A stretch of 64,000 bases of DNA from Desulfoscipio gibsoniae DSM 7213 (lineage in GTDB: Bacteria; Bacillota; Desulfotomaculia; Desulfotomaculales; Desulfallaceae), in the NCBI RefSeq assembly GCF_000233715.2, contig NC_021184.1:744001-808000 (forward strand), written 5' to 3'. Position 1 is the stretch's first letter, and each line of letters begins with the position of its first letter. Below the pieces are notes generated by a model. That model was not told the DNA's origin. It ran no database searches and saw only the letters and a program-made list of their open reading frames with translations. Made by a program: the position numbers and the translations under genes. Positions 9,062 through 17,417 of the stretch are shown here, piece by piece.

Positions 9062-9252
9062 AATATAAGAGGCATGGTGGTTGTCACAAAAGATATGCCA
9101 ATTAAAAAGTTTAGTTTGGGAGTTAATGTAAATAATATAAGGTAAGAAATCTTTTTGTTGATGATGGAGGTCGCCAGCGGGAAAGATACCCTGGTAAAAC
9201 CAAGACGTTCCTATCTTACCTGATGTACTGGATATCATATTAATCGAAAGCG

Positions 9253-11373
9253 GTGATCGGTATAGCCCCCCAGGTAAGAACACGTGTACCCTTTGCGTAC
9301 CGTGGCGAAGCGGAATTTTCGGCCGGCCTTGCCCAGTGGATTGGGCAGGTTTTTTATGACGTGCTGCCGGAGCACGGTTATGAAATACGTGAGGAACAAA
9401 TCTTTACAGCCTTTCGACTGGCTGGTGCCATGTGCAAGGGAAAGGTGCATTTGGCGGAAGCTGGACTGGGCACCGGTAAGACCTTTGCTTATCTGCTTAC
9501 TGCGGTTCCCTATGCCAGGTATAAAGGTAAGCCTGTCGTAATCGCCTGTGCTTCAACGGCCCTTCAAGAGCAGCTGGCCGGGCCAGGAGGAGATATAGAA
9601 AAATTATCGGAATTGCTGGGACTGGCTAGCGACGCCCGTATGGCCAAGGATTCGCGGCAGTATATTTGCGATGCAAAGGTTGACCGGCTTAATAATCCAT
9701 TTTTCGGTCAGCCGGATAAAGCCCTGAGCCAGGTGCTCGGCTGGGCCGGGGAGACCGTCCGGGGCGAACGTTCCGAGATGCCCCGGGTGCCTGACCGGGT
9801 GTGGGCTCAGGTAGCCTGGGATGAGACTATGCCCTGCGAGACATGCTCAACCCGGGGATTTTGCAGGCCCATTAAGGCCAGGGAGCATTACCGGGCAGCC
9901 CGGGATTTGATTGTCTGTGATCATGACATTTTCTTTGAAGATTTATGGACGAGGGAAGAAAGAATTGCCGACGGAAAGCTGCCCCTTTTACCTGCTTATT
10001 CGGCGGTCATTTTCGACGAGGGCCATAAAATAATGCTGCCCGCGGCCATGAGGGCAGGCCGGCAGATTGTCCAGGCGGATATTAACAGCATGATCTTATC
10101 CTTCGAACGGATACAGGGGGCCAGGACATCCCTGCTCTCAGCCGCAGTGGCCCTGGAGGCGGCCACTGACCGGTTTTTTGAATTATTGCACAGCATGACC
10201 ATCCAGGATGAGCGGAGTGACCGGCTGGCCGTTCAGGTAAATGATGAACTGCTTCAAGCAGCCTACACCATGCGGCGTGCCCTGGACACTTTGCACCTGC
10301 AACTGCAGAACGAGCAGGAGCTGCACATCCAATCTCTTTCCGATACCCGGCTGCAGGCCTATGAGGGCAGGGTTGAACGGGCGGTTGCAGCTCTGCGCCG
10401 GCTTGGCCGAAACCGGGGCCAGGATACCATAGCCTGGGTGGACCGGGGGGACGGCAGCTTTTGGGTGGTGCCCCGTGATCTCAGCGGGTTATTAAAAAAA
10501 CATCTCCTGGACAAGGGATTGCCCGTGGTGTTTTCCTCGGCGACCCTGAGCAACGCTGGGGATTTCAGCTACTTTGCCCGCATCATTGGCTTGCCCGGAG
10601 TGTCCAGCTCAACCGTGGACAGTTCCTTTGAATATGATAAGCAGGTTCTGGTATACCTGGCTCAAGGCTACCCGGTGTGCTGCGAAGAAAACCGTGTTCC
10701 GGCCCCAGGCAAATCCGAGAATCACGAGGAAAACCGTGCTTCGGCTCCAGGCAAATCCGAGAATCATGAAAAAGACCTTGTTCCGGCTCATGGCAATTCC
10801 GAGTACCACCAGGTAAACTGGTTTTCTCTGGCTTTGAAACGCTTGGAATATTTGCTGCGGCTCTGGGAAGGCCGGGCGCTGGTGTTGACCAATGCTCCGT
10901 CGGAGGTTCGCAAAATTAGAATGGCCTTTCATGGGTACAGTTTTCCCTTTCAATTTCTTTGGGAGGACAGCGCCGAGCGTGGTTATTTGATGCGCAAATT
11001 TAGGGAAGATACCTCCTCGGTGCTGGTTGGCTCCGGGTTCTGGGAGGGAATAGACGTACCAGGTGAGGCGCTGTCTCTGCTGGTGATCTGGCAGCTGCCT
11101 TTTCCGCCCCGGGACCCGCTGATCGAAGCCCGCAGGCGCGAGGTACAAGAGCAGGGGCTTGATCCGGTGACTATGGTGGATTATCCTGAAATGGCCCTGA
11201 GATTAAAACAGGGATGCGGCCGGCTGATCCGCACCCGGGACGATCGGGGTGCCATAGCAATATTGGAACCCGTGCTGGGCATGCCCTGGGAGCGGGCTGT
11301 AAAAGGTGCTTTACCGTCAGGAGCACCGTTGGTTGAAAATTTGGCTGACCTGCTTCCCCCAAGCTTCCACTGA
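9253..11373 (+). CDS. DinG/XPD-type ATP-dependent DNA helicase
   Basis: Superfamily-2 helicase, expected to unwind DNA 5'-3' during repair or at R-loops. The 706-residue chain has Walker A GLGTGKT (about 73), a DEGHK box II (about 255), and the C-terminal helicase half with GSGFWEGIDVPG and a final QGCGRLIR motif. Four cysteines (ICDAK near 138; CETCSTRGFC near 194) are placed like the Fe-S cluster ligands of DinG/XPD. The start is a GTG with a weak ribosome-binding site, so the N-terminus is uncertain. Odd feature: three tandem 14-residue repeats at 10684-10809 inside the second helicase half. Confidence 0.87.
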   Translation: MIGIAPQVRTRVPFAYRGEAEFSAGLAQWIGQVFYDVLPEHGYEIREEQIFTAFRLAGAMCKGKVHLAEAGLGTGKTFAYLLTAVPYARYKGKPVVIACASTALQEQLAGPGGDIEKLSELLGLASDARMAKDSRQYICDAKVDRLNNPFFGQPDKALSQVLGWAGETVRGERSEMPRVPDRVWAQVAWDETMPCETCSTRGFCRPIKAREHYRAARDLIVCDHDIFFEDLWTREERIADGKLPLLPAYSAVIFDEGHKIMLPAAMRAGRQIVQADINSMILSFERIQGARTSLLSAAVALEAATDRFFELLHSMTIQDERSDRLAVQVNDELLQAAYTMRRALDTLHLQLQNEQELHIQSLSDTRLQAYEGRVERAVAALRRLGRNRGQDTIAWVDRGDGSFWVVPRDLSGLLKKHLLDKGLPVVFSSATLSNAGDFSYFARIIGLPGVSSSTVDSSFEYDKQVLVYLAQGYPVCCEENRVPAPGKSENHEENRASAPGKSENHEKDLVPAHGNSEYHQVNWFSLALKRLEYLLRLWEGRALVLTNAPSEVRKIRMAFHGYSFPFQFLWEDSAERGYLMRKFREDTSSVLVGSGFWEGIDVPGEALSLLVIWQLPFPPRDPLIEARRREVQEQGLDPVTMVDYPEMALRLKQGCGRLIRTRDDRGAIAILEPVLGMPWERAVKGALPSGAPLVENLADLLPPSFH
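10684..10809 (+). repeat. Three in-frame 42-bp tandem repeats inside dinG-like gene
   Basis: Units at 10684-10725, 10726-10767 and 10768-10809 encode EENRVPAPGKSENH, EENRASAPGKSENH and EKDLVPAHGNSEYH. The multiple of three keeps the frame, producing a charged, probably unstructured 42-residue insert. Confidence 0.9.
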
Positions 11374-11384
11374 AAATAAAAATA

Positions 11385-11412
11385 TTGACCTTTGGCGGGA
11401 ATGTGGTAAAAT
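11385..11412 (+). promoter_or_regulatory. Sigma-A-type promoter of the paaK T-box transcript
   Basis: TTGACC at 11385-11390, 16-base spacer, TAAAAT at 11407-11412. It begins 12 bases after the dinG-like stop and upstream of the T-box stem I. Confidence 0.7.
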
Positions 11413-11439
11413 ACTTGATAAGTGATGTCGGAAAAGGTA

Positions 11440-11712
11440 ATGAAGGGGAAAAGTAGGCGTAACACAGCTTTATAGGGAGGAAGCGTCATGGACTGCAAGC
11501 GCTTCTAAAGTATGATGCGTTGAAGTTCTCCCCCGAACTGCCGGGCTGAAACAATGGTAAGTAGGCCCGGACGGAAACTTCCACCGTTAAAAGGAAGGGG
11601 GTATAAGGAAGATTTCCTGTACTCTGCTAATAAGTGGGTCTTTTTAGACCAACAAGGGTGGTACCGCGAACTACTTTTCGTCCCTTAAGAGGGAGAAAAG
11701 TTTTTTTATTTT
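11440..11712 (+). ncRNA. T-box leader, probable phenylalanine specifier (TTC)
   Basis: A canonical T-box motif AGGGTGGTACCGCG lies at 11655-11668, followed by a terminator (CTTTTCGTCCC / GGGAGAAAAG plus T7, about 11673-11712). Stem I contains TTGAAGTTCTCCCC. Aligned on the TCC that follows the codon in the leuA leader, the specifier is TTC (Phe, 11526-11528); read directly after GAA it would be GTT (Val). Phe fits the downstream phenylacetate-CoA ligase. Confidence 0.9.
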
Positions 11713-11756
11713 GTACACCAATTAGCTGAGGAATAACAAAAAGGAGAACGAAAATC

Positions 11757-13055
11757 ATGTACTGGAATCCTGAATACGAAACCATGTCCCGCGATGAATT
11801 GGCCGATCTGCAGCTCAAAAGACTAAAGGCTTCCGTGGAGAGAACTTACAATAGTGTGCCTTTTTACCAAAAGACCTTTAAGGAAAAGGGCGTAACTCCC
11901 GGGGATATTCGGTCCCTGGATGATTTGCGCAAACTGCCTTTTACCATAAAGTATGATTTAAGGGATAACTACCCCTTTGGTCTTTTTGCCGTACCCCAGG
12001 ATCAAGTGGTGCGGCTGCACGCGTCATCGGGTACGACAGGCAAACCAATTGTAGTGGGCTACACTCAAAATGATATTAATACCTGGTCGAATCTGATGGC
12101 CAGGGCGCTGGTGATGGCCGGGGGTACCAAAAATGATGTGGTGCAGGTTGGCTATGGCTACGGCCTATTTACCGGCGGGCTGGGCGCCCATTACGGCGTC
12201 GAGCGGTTGGGGGCTACGGTGGTACCGGCTTCAGGCGGTAACACCAGCAGGCAGCTCATGTTAATGCAGGACTTTGGCACCACGATGTTAGCCTGCACAC
12301 CTTCTTATGCTTTGTACCTTGCCGAAGAAGGCGCCAACCAGGGGATGGACTTCTCCAAAATACCTTTAAGAGCGGGGATTTTTGGGGCTGAGCCTTGGTC
12401 GGAACGTATGAGGGAGCAGCTGGAGCAAAAGCTGGATATTATCGCGCTGGATATATACGGTCTCAGTGAAGTGATGGGACCCGGGGTGGCCATGGAGTGC
12501 CAGGATAAACATGGTATGCATATTCATGAAGATCACTTCATTGCAGAAGTTATTGACCCTGAGACGGAGGAACCGCTTCCCTATGGCCAGCCAGGGGAAC
12601 TGGTGATTACTTCATTAACCAAGGAAGCTTTCCCTGTGATACGCTACAGAACCAGGGATATAACCATTCTTAATCCGGAACCCTGTCCATGCGGGCGCAC
12701 CCATGTACGTATGCAGCGGGTAACCGGCCGCAGTGATGACATGTTGATTATCAGGGGAGTCAATGTATTCCCATCCCAAATTGAAAGCGTGCTATTGGAA
12801 TTCGGGGAAACCGAGCCCCATTACCTGCTGGTTGTGGACCGCAAAGGCAACGTTGATGACCTGGAAATCTGGGTGGAGCTTTCGTCCACGATGTTTAACG
12901 ATAAGGTACGCCTGTTGGAAAATTTGGAGCGCAGGCTCTATTCGCGAATTAACAGTGTGCTGGGTATCAACGCGCGCATCAAGCTGGTGGAACCGCGTAC
13001 CATCCCGCGCAGCGAAGGTAAAGCCAAGCGGGTTGTGGACAGGCGGGAGATTTAG
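11757..13055 (+). CDS. paaK: Phenylacetate-CoA ligase
   Basis: AMP-forming acyl-CoA ligase that activates phenylacetate (or a related aryl acetate such as indoleacetate) to its CoA thioester. The 432 residues match the PaaK family. Visible motifs: ATP-binding loop [15 protein letters not shown] (about residue 88), [10 protein letters not shown] (about 239), and YRTRD (about 299). The start ATG follows AAAGGAGAACG. The transcript has its own promoter and T-box. In anaerobes, 2-oxoacid oxidoreductases make aryl-acetyl-CoA from aromatic amino acids, and PaaK-type ligases can run the reaction towards ATP; an iorAB pair lies 12 kb downstream. Confidence 0.92.
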   Translation: MYWNPEYETMSRDELADLQLKRLKASVERTYNSVPFYQKTFKEKGVTPGDIRSLDDLRKLPFTIKYDLRDNYPFGLFAVPQDQVVRLHASSGTTGKPIVVGYTQNDINTWSNLMARALVMAGGTKNDVVQVGYGYGLFTGGLGAHYGVERLGATVVPASGGNTSRQLMLMQDFGTTMLACTPSYALYLAEEGANQGMDFSKIPLRAGIFGAEPWSERMREQLEQKLDIIALDIYGLSEVMGPGVAMECQDKHGMHIHEDHFIAEVIDPETEEPLPYGQPGELVITSLTKEAFPVIRYRTRDITILNPEPCPCGRTHVRMQRVTGRSDDMLIIRGVNVFPSQIESVLLEFGETEPHYLLVVDRKGNVDDLEIWVELSSTMFNDKVRLLENLERRLYSRINSVLGINARIKLVEPRTIPRSEGKAKRVVDRREI

Positions 13056-13135
13056 AAGCAAAGGGAAGCAAGGGGACGGTTCACTTGCTTCTCTCTGCTT
13101 CTAGGAAGCAGGGGGATGGTTCCCCTGCTTCTCTC
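13055..13135. repeat. Palindromic intergenic repeat, tandem copies
   Basis: Two head-to-tail variants: GAAGCAAGGGGACGGTTC with CTTGCTTCTC, then GGAAGCAGGGGGATGGTTC with CCCTGCTTCTC. They directly follow the paaK stop. Confidence 0.75.
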
Positions 13136-13231
13136 GGGTATTCAAAGCCTGGGAACTTTGTTGCGAATCCCATTGCTTACATCAGCCGTTCCCGGCCTTG
13201 CCGGTCAATTTAATTATGAGCTTATGATAAT

Positions 13232-13253
13232 GCCCCATCGCCGGGGCTTTTTT
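13232..13253 (+). terminator. Intrinsic terminator after paaK
   Basis: GCCCCATCGCCGGGGC hairpin followed by TTTTTT. Confidence 0.8.
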
Positions 13254-13375
13254 GTTACAGTAACATCCTATGATAGAATTTTTATGCTTGACAAAAAGCT
13301 GTCCACACTTCATGCTATCATAAATTAAAAGAATGTTTGGTAAAAACAAAGTCTAATAAGGGAGGTTTACTTAAG

Positions 13376-15082
13376 ATGAGCAAAATGCCAGGACTTTTGG
13401 CAGGCAAAAGAAGCATTATTATCATTGTGGGGGCGCTTTGTGTATTAATATTAGGCGGGATTTTCTTAACAAATGTTATAAGTGCCGGCAATAAGGATGA
13501 TGACCGTCATGATATAAATAATATTTTGCTTTCAGGATATAATCCCAGTGATTTATTTGCATATAAGTCTCAGTATATCGGAGATGCCAGTAATATTGGA
13601 AACCTGTTGAGTAAACTGCCCCTTGGTGATTATAAAAAAGGTATATCCCTGGCCACAGATGATAAACCATATGGTCTGATAGTTAATTATGATTTTAGTA
13701 ACGTCGACATAAACGCAAATCAAGTCGACATAAACGCAAATCAAATAGAAACGGTTTTTCGAGATAACGCGTTAATAGTTTTTACGCTGATTAAAAATGT
13801 CGATCATATTTTCTTTAACAACGTCGATAACACTGCCGGCAACGCCGCTGGATTAAACAAACAGTTGAAATATCAATATACAAGAACCGAGGTTCAGCAA
13901 AGCTATCAACAAGATCTATGGGAATACTCCAGGGATATCAATGTGTTCAGTGATTTTTTAAAAAATCTTGCCTTTAAGCTGTGGGTATATCCTGAGCAAT
14001 ACACACTTGCAATGTCCAGTACTCCAGGCATACGCATTGCGGTGGAATATCAGAACCCTGTGGGGAAGGTCCGTTATGCAGCGGATAATGGAGTGCTGCT
14101 TACATGGGAAACTTCCACGGGTCAATTGTCCAAAGGTACCAAAACAATTGATCTACCTTATGGCAGTTCGGTATATTGGTCACCGGTCAGTGAGCATGGG
14201 CAAATGAATGACAGCCAGAGCAATAAGGATAAGGTAACTGTAACAATTTTTGACCCCCAGGAGAAAAAGATAGATGAAAAGTACGTCACCATCATGTGCG
14301 ATGATTCAATATACAAAATCCAGCCCACGCCAGGCATTGTGATCGGAGTACCAGCACTGGCGTCGGAACCAAGAAATATTGAGCAGGCTGTCAGTGCCGC
14401 CATCAAGGATCAAGGTAAAGTTTACCTGGACGGAGAGTGTATAACTGAAGGGCACGTCATTTTAGATACAGAGGAGCGGGATGGCACAGTTAAGGCATAT
14501 ACCGTCGCCAGTGTGGGATGGTTTGGCTTTGAAAACGGTATTTTAACTAAAATAAGCGGCAGTGGGGCAATCCCAACCGTCATGACTTTTGCAAGAAATG
14601 AAAATGGTACCTACTCTTTACTTGAATATAAAGAGCCAATGGACGGGGCCGGTTATCCCGATTCCATTAAAAAGATGTTTCCCGCCAAACTGCATGATCA
14701 GGTGCTGATTAGCCAAGAGGGTTATGCAGACCTGGCCAGGCAGCAGGAAAAACAAGCTTTAGCGTATTTAACAAGCATTGGCAGAACGGCAAAGGTAAGT
14801 GCGGGTCATGTGGAAAAAAAATTGGTTGATATAAACGTTGAGGCTTCGAATAAGCTATTCTCAGAGTTTACTAAATATAATTCGTTTCTGAACAGCTGCC
14901 CATACTGGATTGGTACTAGAGAGCAAATTGAAAATGGCGTCAGATATATTTACGAAACCTTTCAAAGTAAAACAAGTGATGGTTACGACCTGATTACTTT
15001 CAAAAAAACCAGGGAAGATGGCACTGTCGTCCAGGAGTACAATTACAAAATCATAGGCACTGAGCCACAGATAATAGAATAG
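13376..15082 (+). CDS. Membrane-anchored DUF4825-like protein
   Basis: Protein of 568 residues of unknown function. The ATG at 13376 follows GGGAGGTTTACTTAAG and is preferred over the upstream in-frame start at 13337. One membrane helix (about 12-32) is followed by an extracytoplasmic region. The first part, with QYIGDASNIGNLLSKLPL and KPYGLIVNYDF, resembles DUF4825 domains found in Firmicute surface and BlaR1-like proteins. A 21-bp direct repeat at about 13703-13744 encodes VDINANQ twice. The C-terminal half (about 330-568) has no motif I recognise. Alone in its transcription unit. Confidence 0.65.
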   Translation: MSKMPGLLAGKRSIIIIVGALCVLILGGIFLTNVISAGNKDDDRHDINNILLSGYNPSDLFAYKSQYIGDASNIGNLLSKLPLGDYKKGISLATDDKPYGLIVNYDFSNVDINANQVDINANQIETVFRDNALIVFTLIKNVDHIFFNNVDNTAGNAAGLNKQLKYQYTRTEVQQSYQQDLWEYSRDINVFSDFLKNLAFKLWVYPEQYTLAMSSTPGIRIAVEYQNPVGKVRYAADNGVLLTWETSTGQLSKGTKTIDLPYGSSVYWSPVSEHGQMNDSQSNKDKVTVTIFDPQEKKIDEKYVTIMCDDSIYKIQPTPGIVIGVPALASEPRNIEQAVSAAIKDQGKVYLDGECITEGHVILDTEERDGTVKAYTVASVGWFGFENGILTKISGSGAIPTVMTFARNENGTYSLLEYKEPMDGAGYPDSIKKMFPAKLHDQVLISQEGYADLARQQEKQALAYLTSIGRTAKVSAGHVEKKLVDINVEASNKLFSEFTKYNSFLNSCPYWIGTREQIENGVRYIYETFQSKTSDGYDLITFKKTREDGTVVQEYNYKIIGTEPQIIE

Positions 15083-15088
15083 GCCGAT

Positions 15089-15126
15089 GAAGCAGGGGGA
15101 AGCATGGGGCGGTTCCCCCGCCCCAC
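15089..15126. repeat. Palindromic intergenic repeat, copy
   Basis: GAAGCAGGGGGAAGCATGGGGCGGTTCCCCCGCCCCAC-type sequence, a diverged member of the GAAGCAAGGGGACGGTTC family. Confidence 0.6.
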
Positions 15127-15254
15127 ACGTTTAAAACTTTCTCAACATTCTCAAATCTTTGTTTCCAAAAGGACCCAAGTGGTATAAAATTAGGACAATA
15201 CAGTTGGACAAAATACAGTGCGGGTATGTAAAGAAAGATAAGGGAGGTTCCGCT

Positions 15255-16211
15255 ATGGATAACAATGAACAAAAGAAACTCCTGCGGATGATGCTATTAA
15301 TCAGGCGTTTTGAAGAGAAGCTGGTTGATTTAAGCAAGGATCCCCAAAAGCTTGGCGGAATGATGATTGTTTGCACGGGGCAAGAGGCGGTGGCTGCAGG
15401 GGTTGGAGCTGCCCTGGCGCCGGAGGATGTGATTATCAGCAATCACCGCAGTCACGGCCATTTGCTGGCCAAAGACGCGGAGCCGGATTTGCTTATGGCG
15501 GAGATATTCGGGCGGCGTACCGGCTACAACAAGGGCAAAAGCGGTACCTTGCACATAGCTGCGCCGGAAGTTAATGCTCTGTGCACCACCACTGTAGTGG
15601 GCGGGGGGATACCCATTGCTGTGGGCACAGCCTTTGCCGCGCAGTACCAGCAGAAAGATTTTGTCACGGTTTGCTTTTTTGGCAACGGCGCCTCGGACGA
15701 AGGCAGCTTTCATGAGGCATTGAATATGGCCTCCTTATGGAACCTGCCGGTAATCTTTGTTTGTGAAAATAATATCTATTCTGGTGCCCAGCGCCTGGAG
15801 GAGCACACTAAAGTTAAAGATATTGCAGACAGGGCGAGTGCCTACGCCATGCGCGGGGAGATGGTGGACGGCAATGATGCCCTGGCAGTTTATGAGGTTG
15901 TGCAAAAGGCCAGGGAAGACTGCCTTGCCGGAGCCGGGCCGGTTTTAATTGAGTGCAAAACTTATCGCTGGGGCGGTCACGGCACCAACGATGAGCAGCT
16001 ATACCAGCCCAAGGATGAAATTGCCCGCTGGAAAGAACAGTGCCCCATTAAAAAATTAAAAGCTTCTTTGATGCAGGCGGGGACGCTTGCTGAACAGGAA
16101 TACCAGGACATGGAGTACGAAATAAGGCTGATAGTGGAGCGGGCTGTGCAGTTTGCCGAGGCCAGTCCCTGGCCTGATCCGGCTGAAGCTTTAGAAGATG
16201 TTTATGCATGA
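15255..16211 (+). CDS. acoA: TPP-dependent dehydrogenase E1 alpha subunit (AcoA/PdhA-like)
   Basis: Alpha subunit of a thiamine-diphosphate 2-oxoacid or acetoin dehydrogenase E1, which decarboxylates the substrate and passes the acyl group to a lipoyl E2. The ATG at 15255 (upstream AAGGGAGG) gives 318 residues, typical for AcoA. The TPP motif is present: GNGASDEGSFHEAL (about 141) to CENN (about 171); the first motif has Asn where GDG is usual. The beta subunit follows, its start codon just after this stop. No E2 or E3 gene is seen in the neighbourhood, so substrate and partners are unclear; acetoin is the most common substrate of such short pairs. Confidence 0.85.
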   Translation: MDNNEQKKLLRMMLLIRRFEEKLVDLSKDPQKLGGMMIVCTGQEAVAAGVGAALAPEDVIISNHRSHGHLLAKDAEPDLLMAEIFGRRTGYNKGKSGTLHIAAPEVNALCTTTVVGGGIPIAVGTAFAAQYQQKDFVTVCFFGNGASDEGSFHEALNMASLWNLPVIFVCENNIYSGAQRLEEHTKVKDIADRASAYAMRGEMVDGNDALAVYEVVQKAREDCLAGAGPVLIECKTYRWGGHGTNDEQLYQPKDEIARWKEQCPIKKLKASLMQAGTLAEQEYQDMEYEIRLIVERAVQFAEASPWPDPAEALEDVYA

Positions 16212-16233
16212 TATTATGGGGGAGGTAGAGAAA

Positions 16234-17211
16234 ATGCAGGAACTCACCCTGGGCCAGGCCGTCAACCAGGCCCTACGCGAAGAGATGAGCCGCGATGAGC
16301 GGGTTTTTATAGCTGGAGAAGGTGTTGGGGTAAGTATTCATAGCGATCCGCGCATGGCCACCTACGGTCTGTTGGAAGAATTCGGGCCCCGCAGGGTTAA
16401 GGATACCCCGGTTTCGGAGGCGGCTATCGCCGGTCTGGCTGTAGGCGCGTCTGTAATGGGACTGCTGCCGGTGGTGGAGATTATGTTTAATCCTTTCTTT
16501 ACCATTGCCGCGGACCAGATTGTCAATCACGCGGCCAAGCTACGCTATCTATCCGGCGGTAAAAGCAAGTTCCCACTGGTGGTACGGATTAAGACCGGGG
16601 CAGGCATTGGGGCCGGGTGTCAGCATTCCCATAACCTGGAGGCCTGGGTTGCCCACTCGCCGGGGCTTAAGGTGGTCATGCCCGGTACACCGGCTGATGC
16701 CAAAGGGTTGTTGAAATCGGCCATCCGTGACGAAAACCCGGTTATTTTTATTGAAGATATGATTTTAAACTTTGTTCCCGGTCCCGTGCCTGAGGGAGAT
16801 TACACAATTCCCATTGGCGTGGCGGATATTAAAAAACCCGGCAAGGATGTGACGGTGGTCACCTGGTCCAAAATGCTGGGTGCGGCCTTTAAAGCCGCGG
16901 GGCAGCTGGAGCAGCAGGGTATCAGCGTGGAAATTGTTGATTTACGGACTCTGGTACCCCTGGATGAGGCCACTATTTTAGAGTCGGTCAGGAAAACCGG
17001 CCGTTTGGTGGTGCTGCACGAGGCTACCCGAACCGGCGGTTTTGGCGGTGAAATCGCCGCACTGGTGGCGGAAAAAGCCTTTGACATGCTGAAAGCTCCG
17101 ATAAAACGGGTAACAGCCCCGGATATACCAGTGCCCTTCAGTAAACCCTTGGAAAATTTCTATATGCCCAACGAAGTTAGTTTAATGGAGGCAATTAAAG
17201 AGCTATTTTAG
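16234..17211 (+). CDS. acoB: TPP-dependent dehydrogenase E1 beta subunit (AcoB/PdhB-like)
   Basis: Beta subunit partner of the preceding gene; in the E1 heterotetramer it completes the TPP site and contacts E2. The ATG at 16234 follows GGGGGAGGTAGAG and gives 325 residues. Typical features are EGVGV near residue 30, DTPVSEAAIAGLAVGAS near residue 60, GAGCQHSHNLEAW near residue 130, and the transketolase C-terminal domain with VDLRTLVPLD and HEATRTGGFGGEI. It is 22 bp downstream of the alpha subunit and the last gene before a terminator. Confidence 0.87.
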   Translation: MQELTLGQAVNQALREEMSRDERVFIAGEGVGVSIHSDPRMATYGLLEEFGPRRVKDTPVSEAAIAGLAVGASVMGLLPVVEIMFNPFFTIAADQIVNHAAKLRYLSGGKSKFPLVVRIKTGAGIGAGCQHSHNLEAWVAHSPGLKVVMPGTPADAKGLLKSAIRDENPVIFIEDMILNFVPGPVPEGDYTIPIGVADIKKPGKDVTVVTWSKMLGAAFKAAGQLEQQGISVEIVDLRTLVPLDEATILESVRKTGRLVVLHEATRTGGFGGEIAALVAEKAFDMLKAPIKRVTAPDIPVPFSKPLENFYMPNEVSLMEAIKELF

Positions 17212-17220
17212 AAAATCGGG

Positions 17221-17258
17221 GAAGCAGGGGGTGATTCTCCTGCTTCCTTTTGTTTTAC
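17221..17258 (+). terminator. Repeat-derived terminator after acoB
   Basis: GAAGCAGG and CCTGCTTC pair, followed by CTTTTGTTTT. The stem belongs to the dispersed GAAGCA repeat family. A second family copy lies at 17288-17341. Confidence 0.65.
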
Positions 17259-17287
17259 CCATTATTCTGCCGTACGAAGAAAGAGGG

Positions 17288-17341
17288 GGGAGCAGAGGCA
17301 GGAAGCAGGAGAACCGTCCCCGTTGCTTCATCTTGCTTCCC
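17288..17341. repeat. Palindromic intergenic repeat, inverted-orientation copy
   Basis: GGAAGCAGGAGAACCGTCCCC followed by GTTGCTTC and CTTGCTTCC; same family as the copy at 2813 but reading mostly in the opposite sense. Confidence 0.65.
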
Positions 17342-17417
17342 AACAAAAGCTATTATATTCCTGGCGATTGTAATATAATTAAGCCCTAATAACACATTTT
17401 GCACAGGGGGCAGGTAT

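Noticed and set aside
8945-9283. A 112-codon minus-strand frame between leuA and the dinG-like gene
   Set aside because: No recognisable protein, and it covers the omega-RNA-like right end, which explains the sequence better.
10684-10809. CRISPR-like direct repeats
   Set aside because: Units abut without spacers, number only three and encode an in-frame peptide repeat.
13116-13328. A 70-codon plus-strand frame after paaK
   Set aside because: It runs through the palindromic repeat and an intrinsic terminator and lacks a ribosome-binding site.
13703-13744. 21-bp direct repeat as a mobile-element footprint
   Set aside because: It is an in-frame duplication of VDINANQ inside a coding region with no inverted ends.
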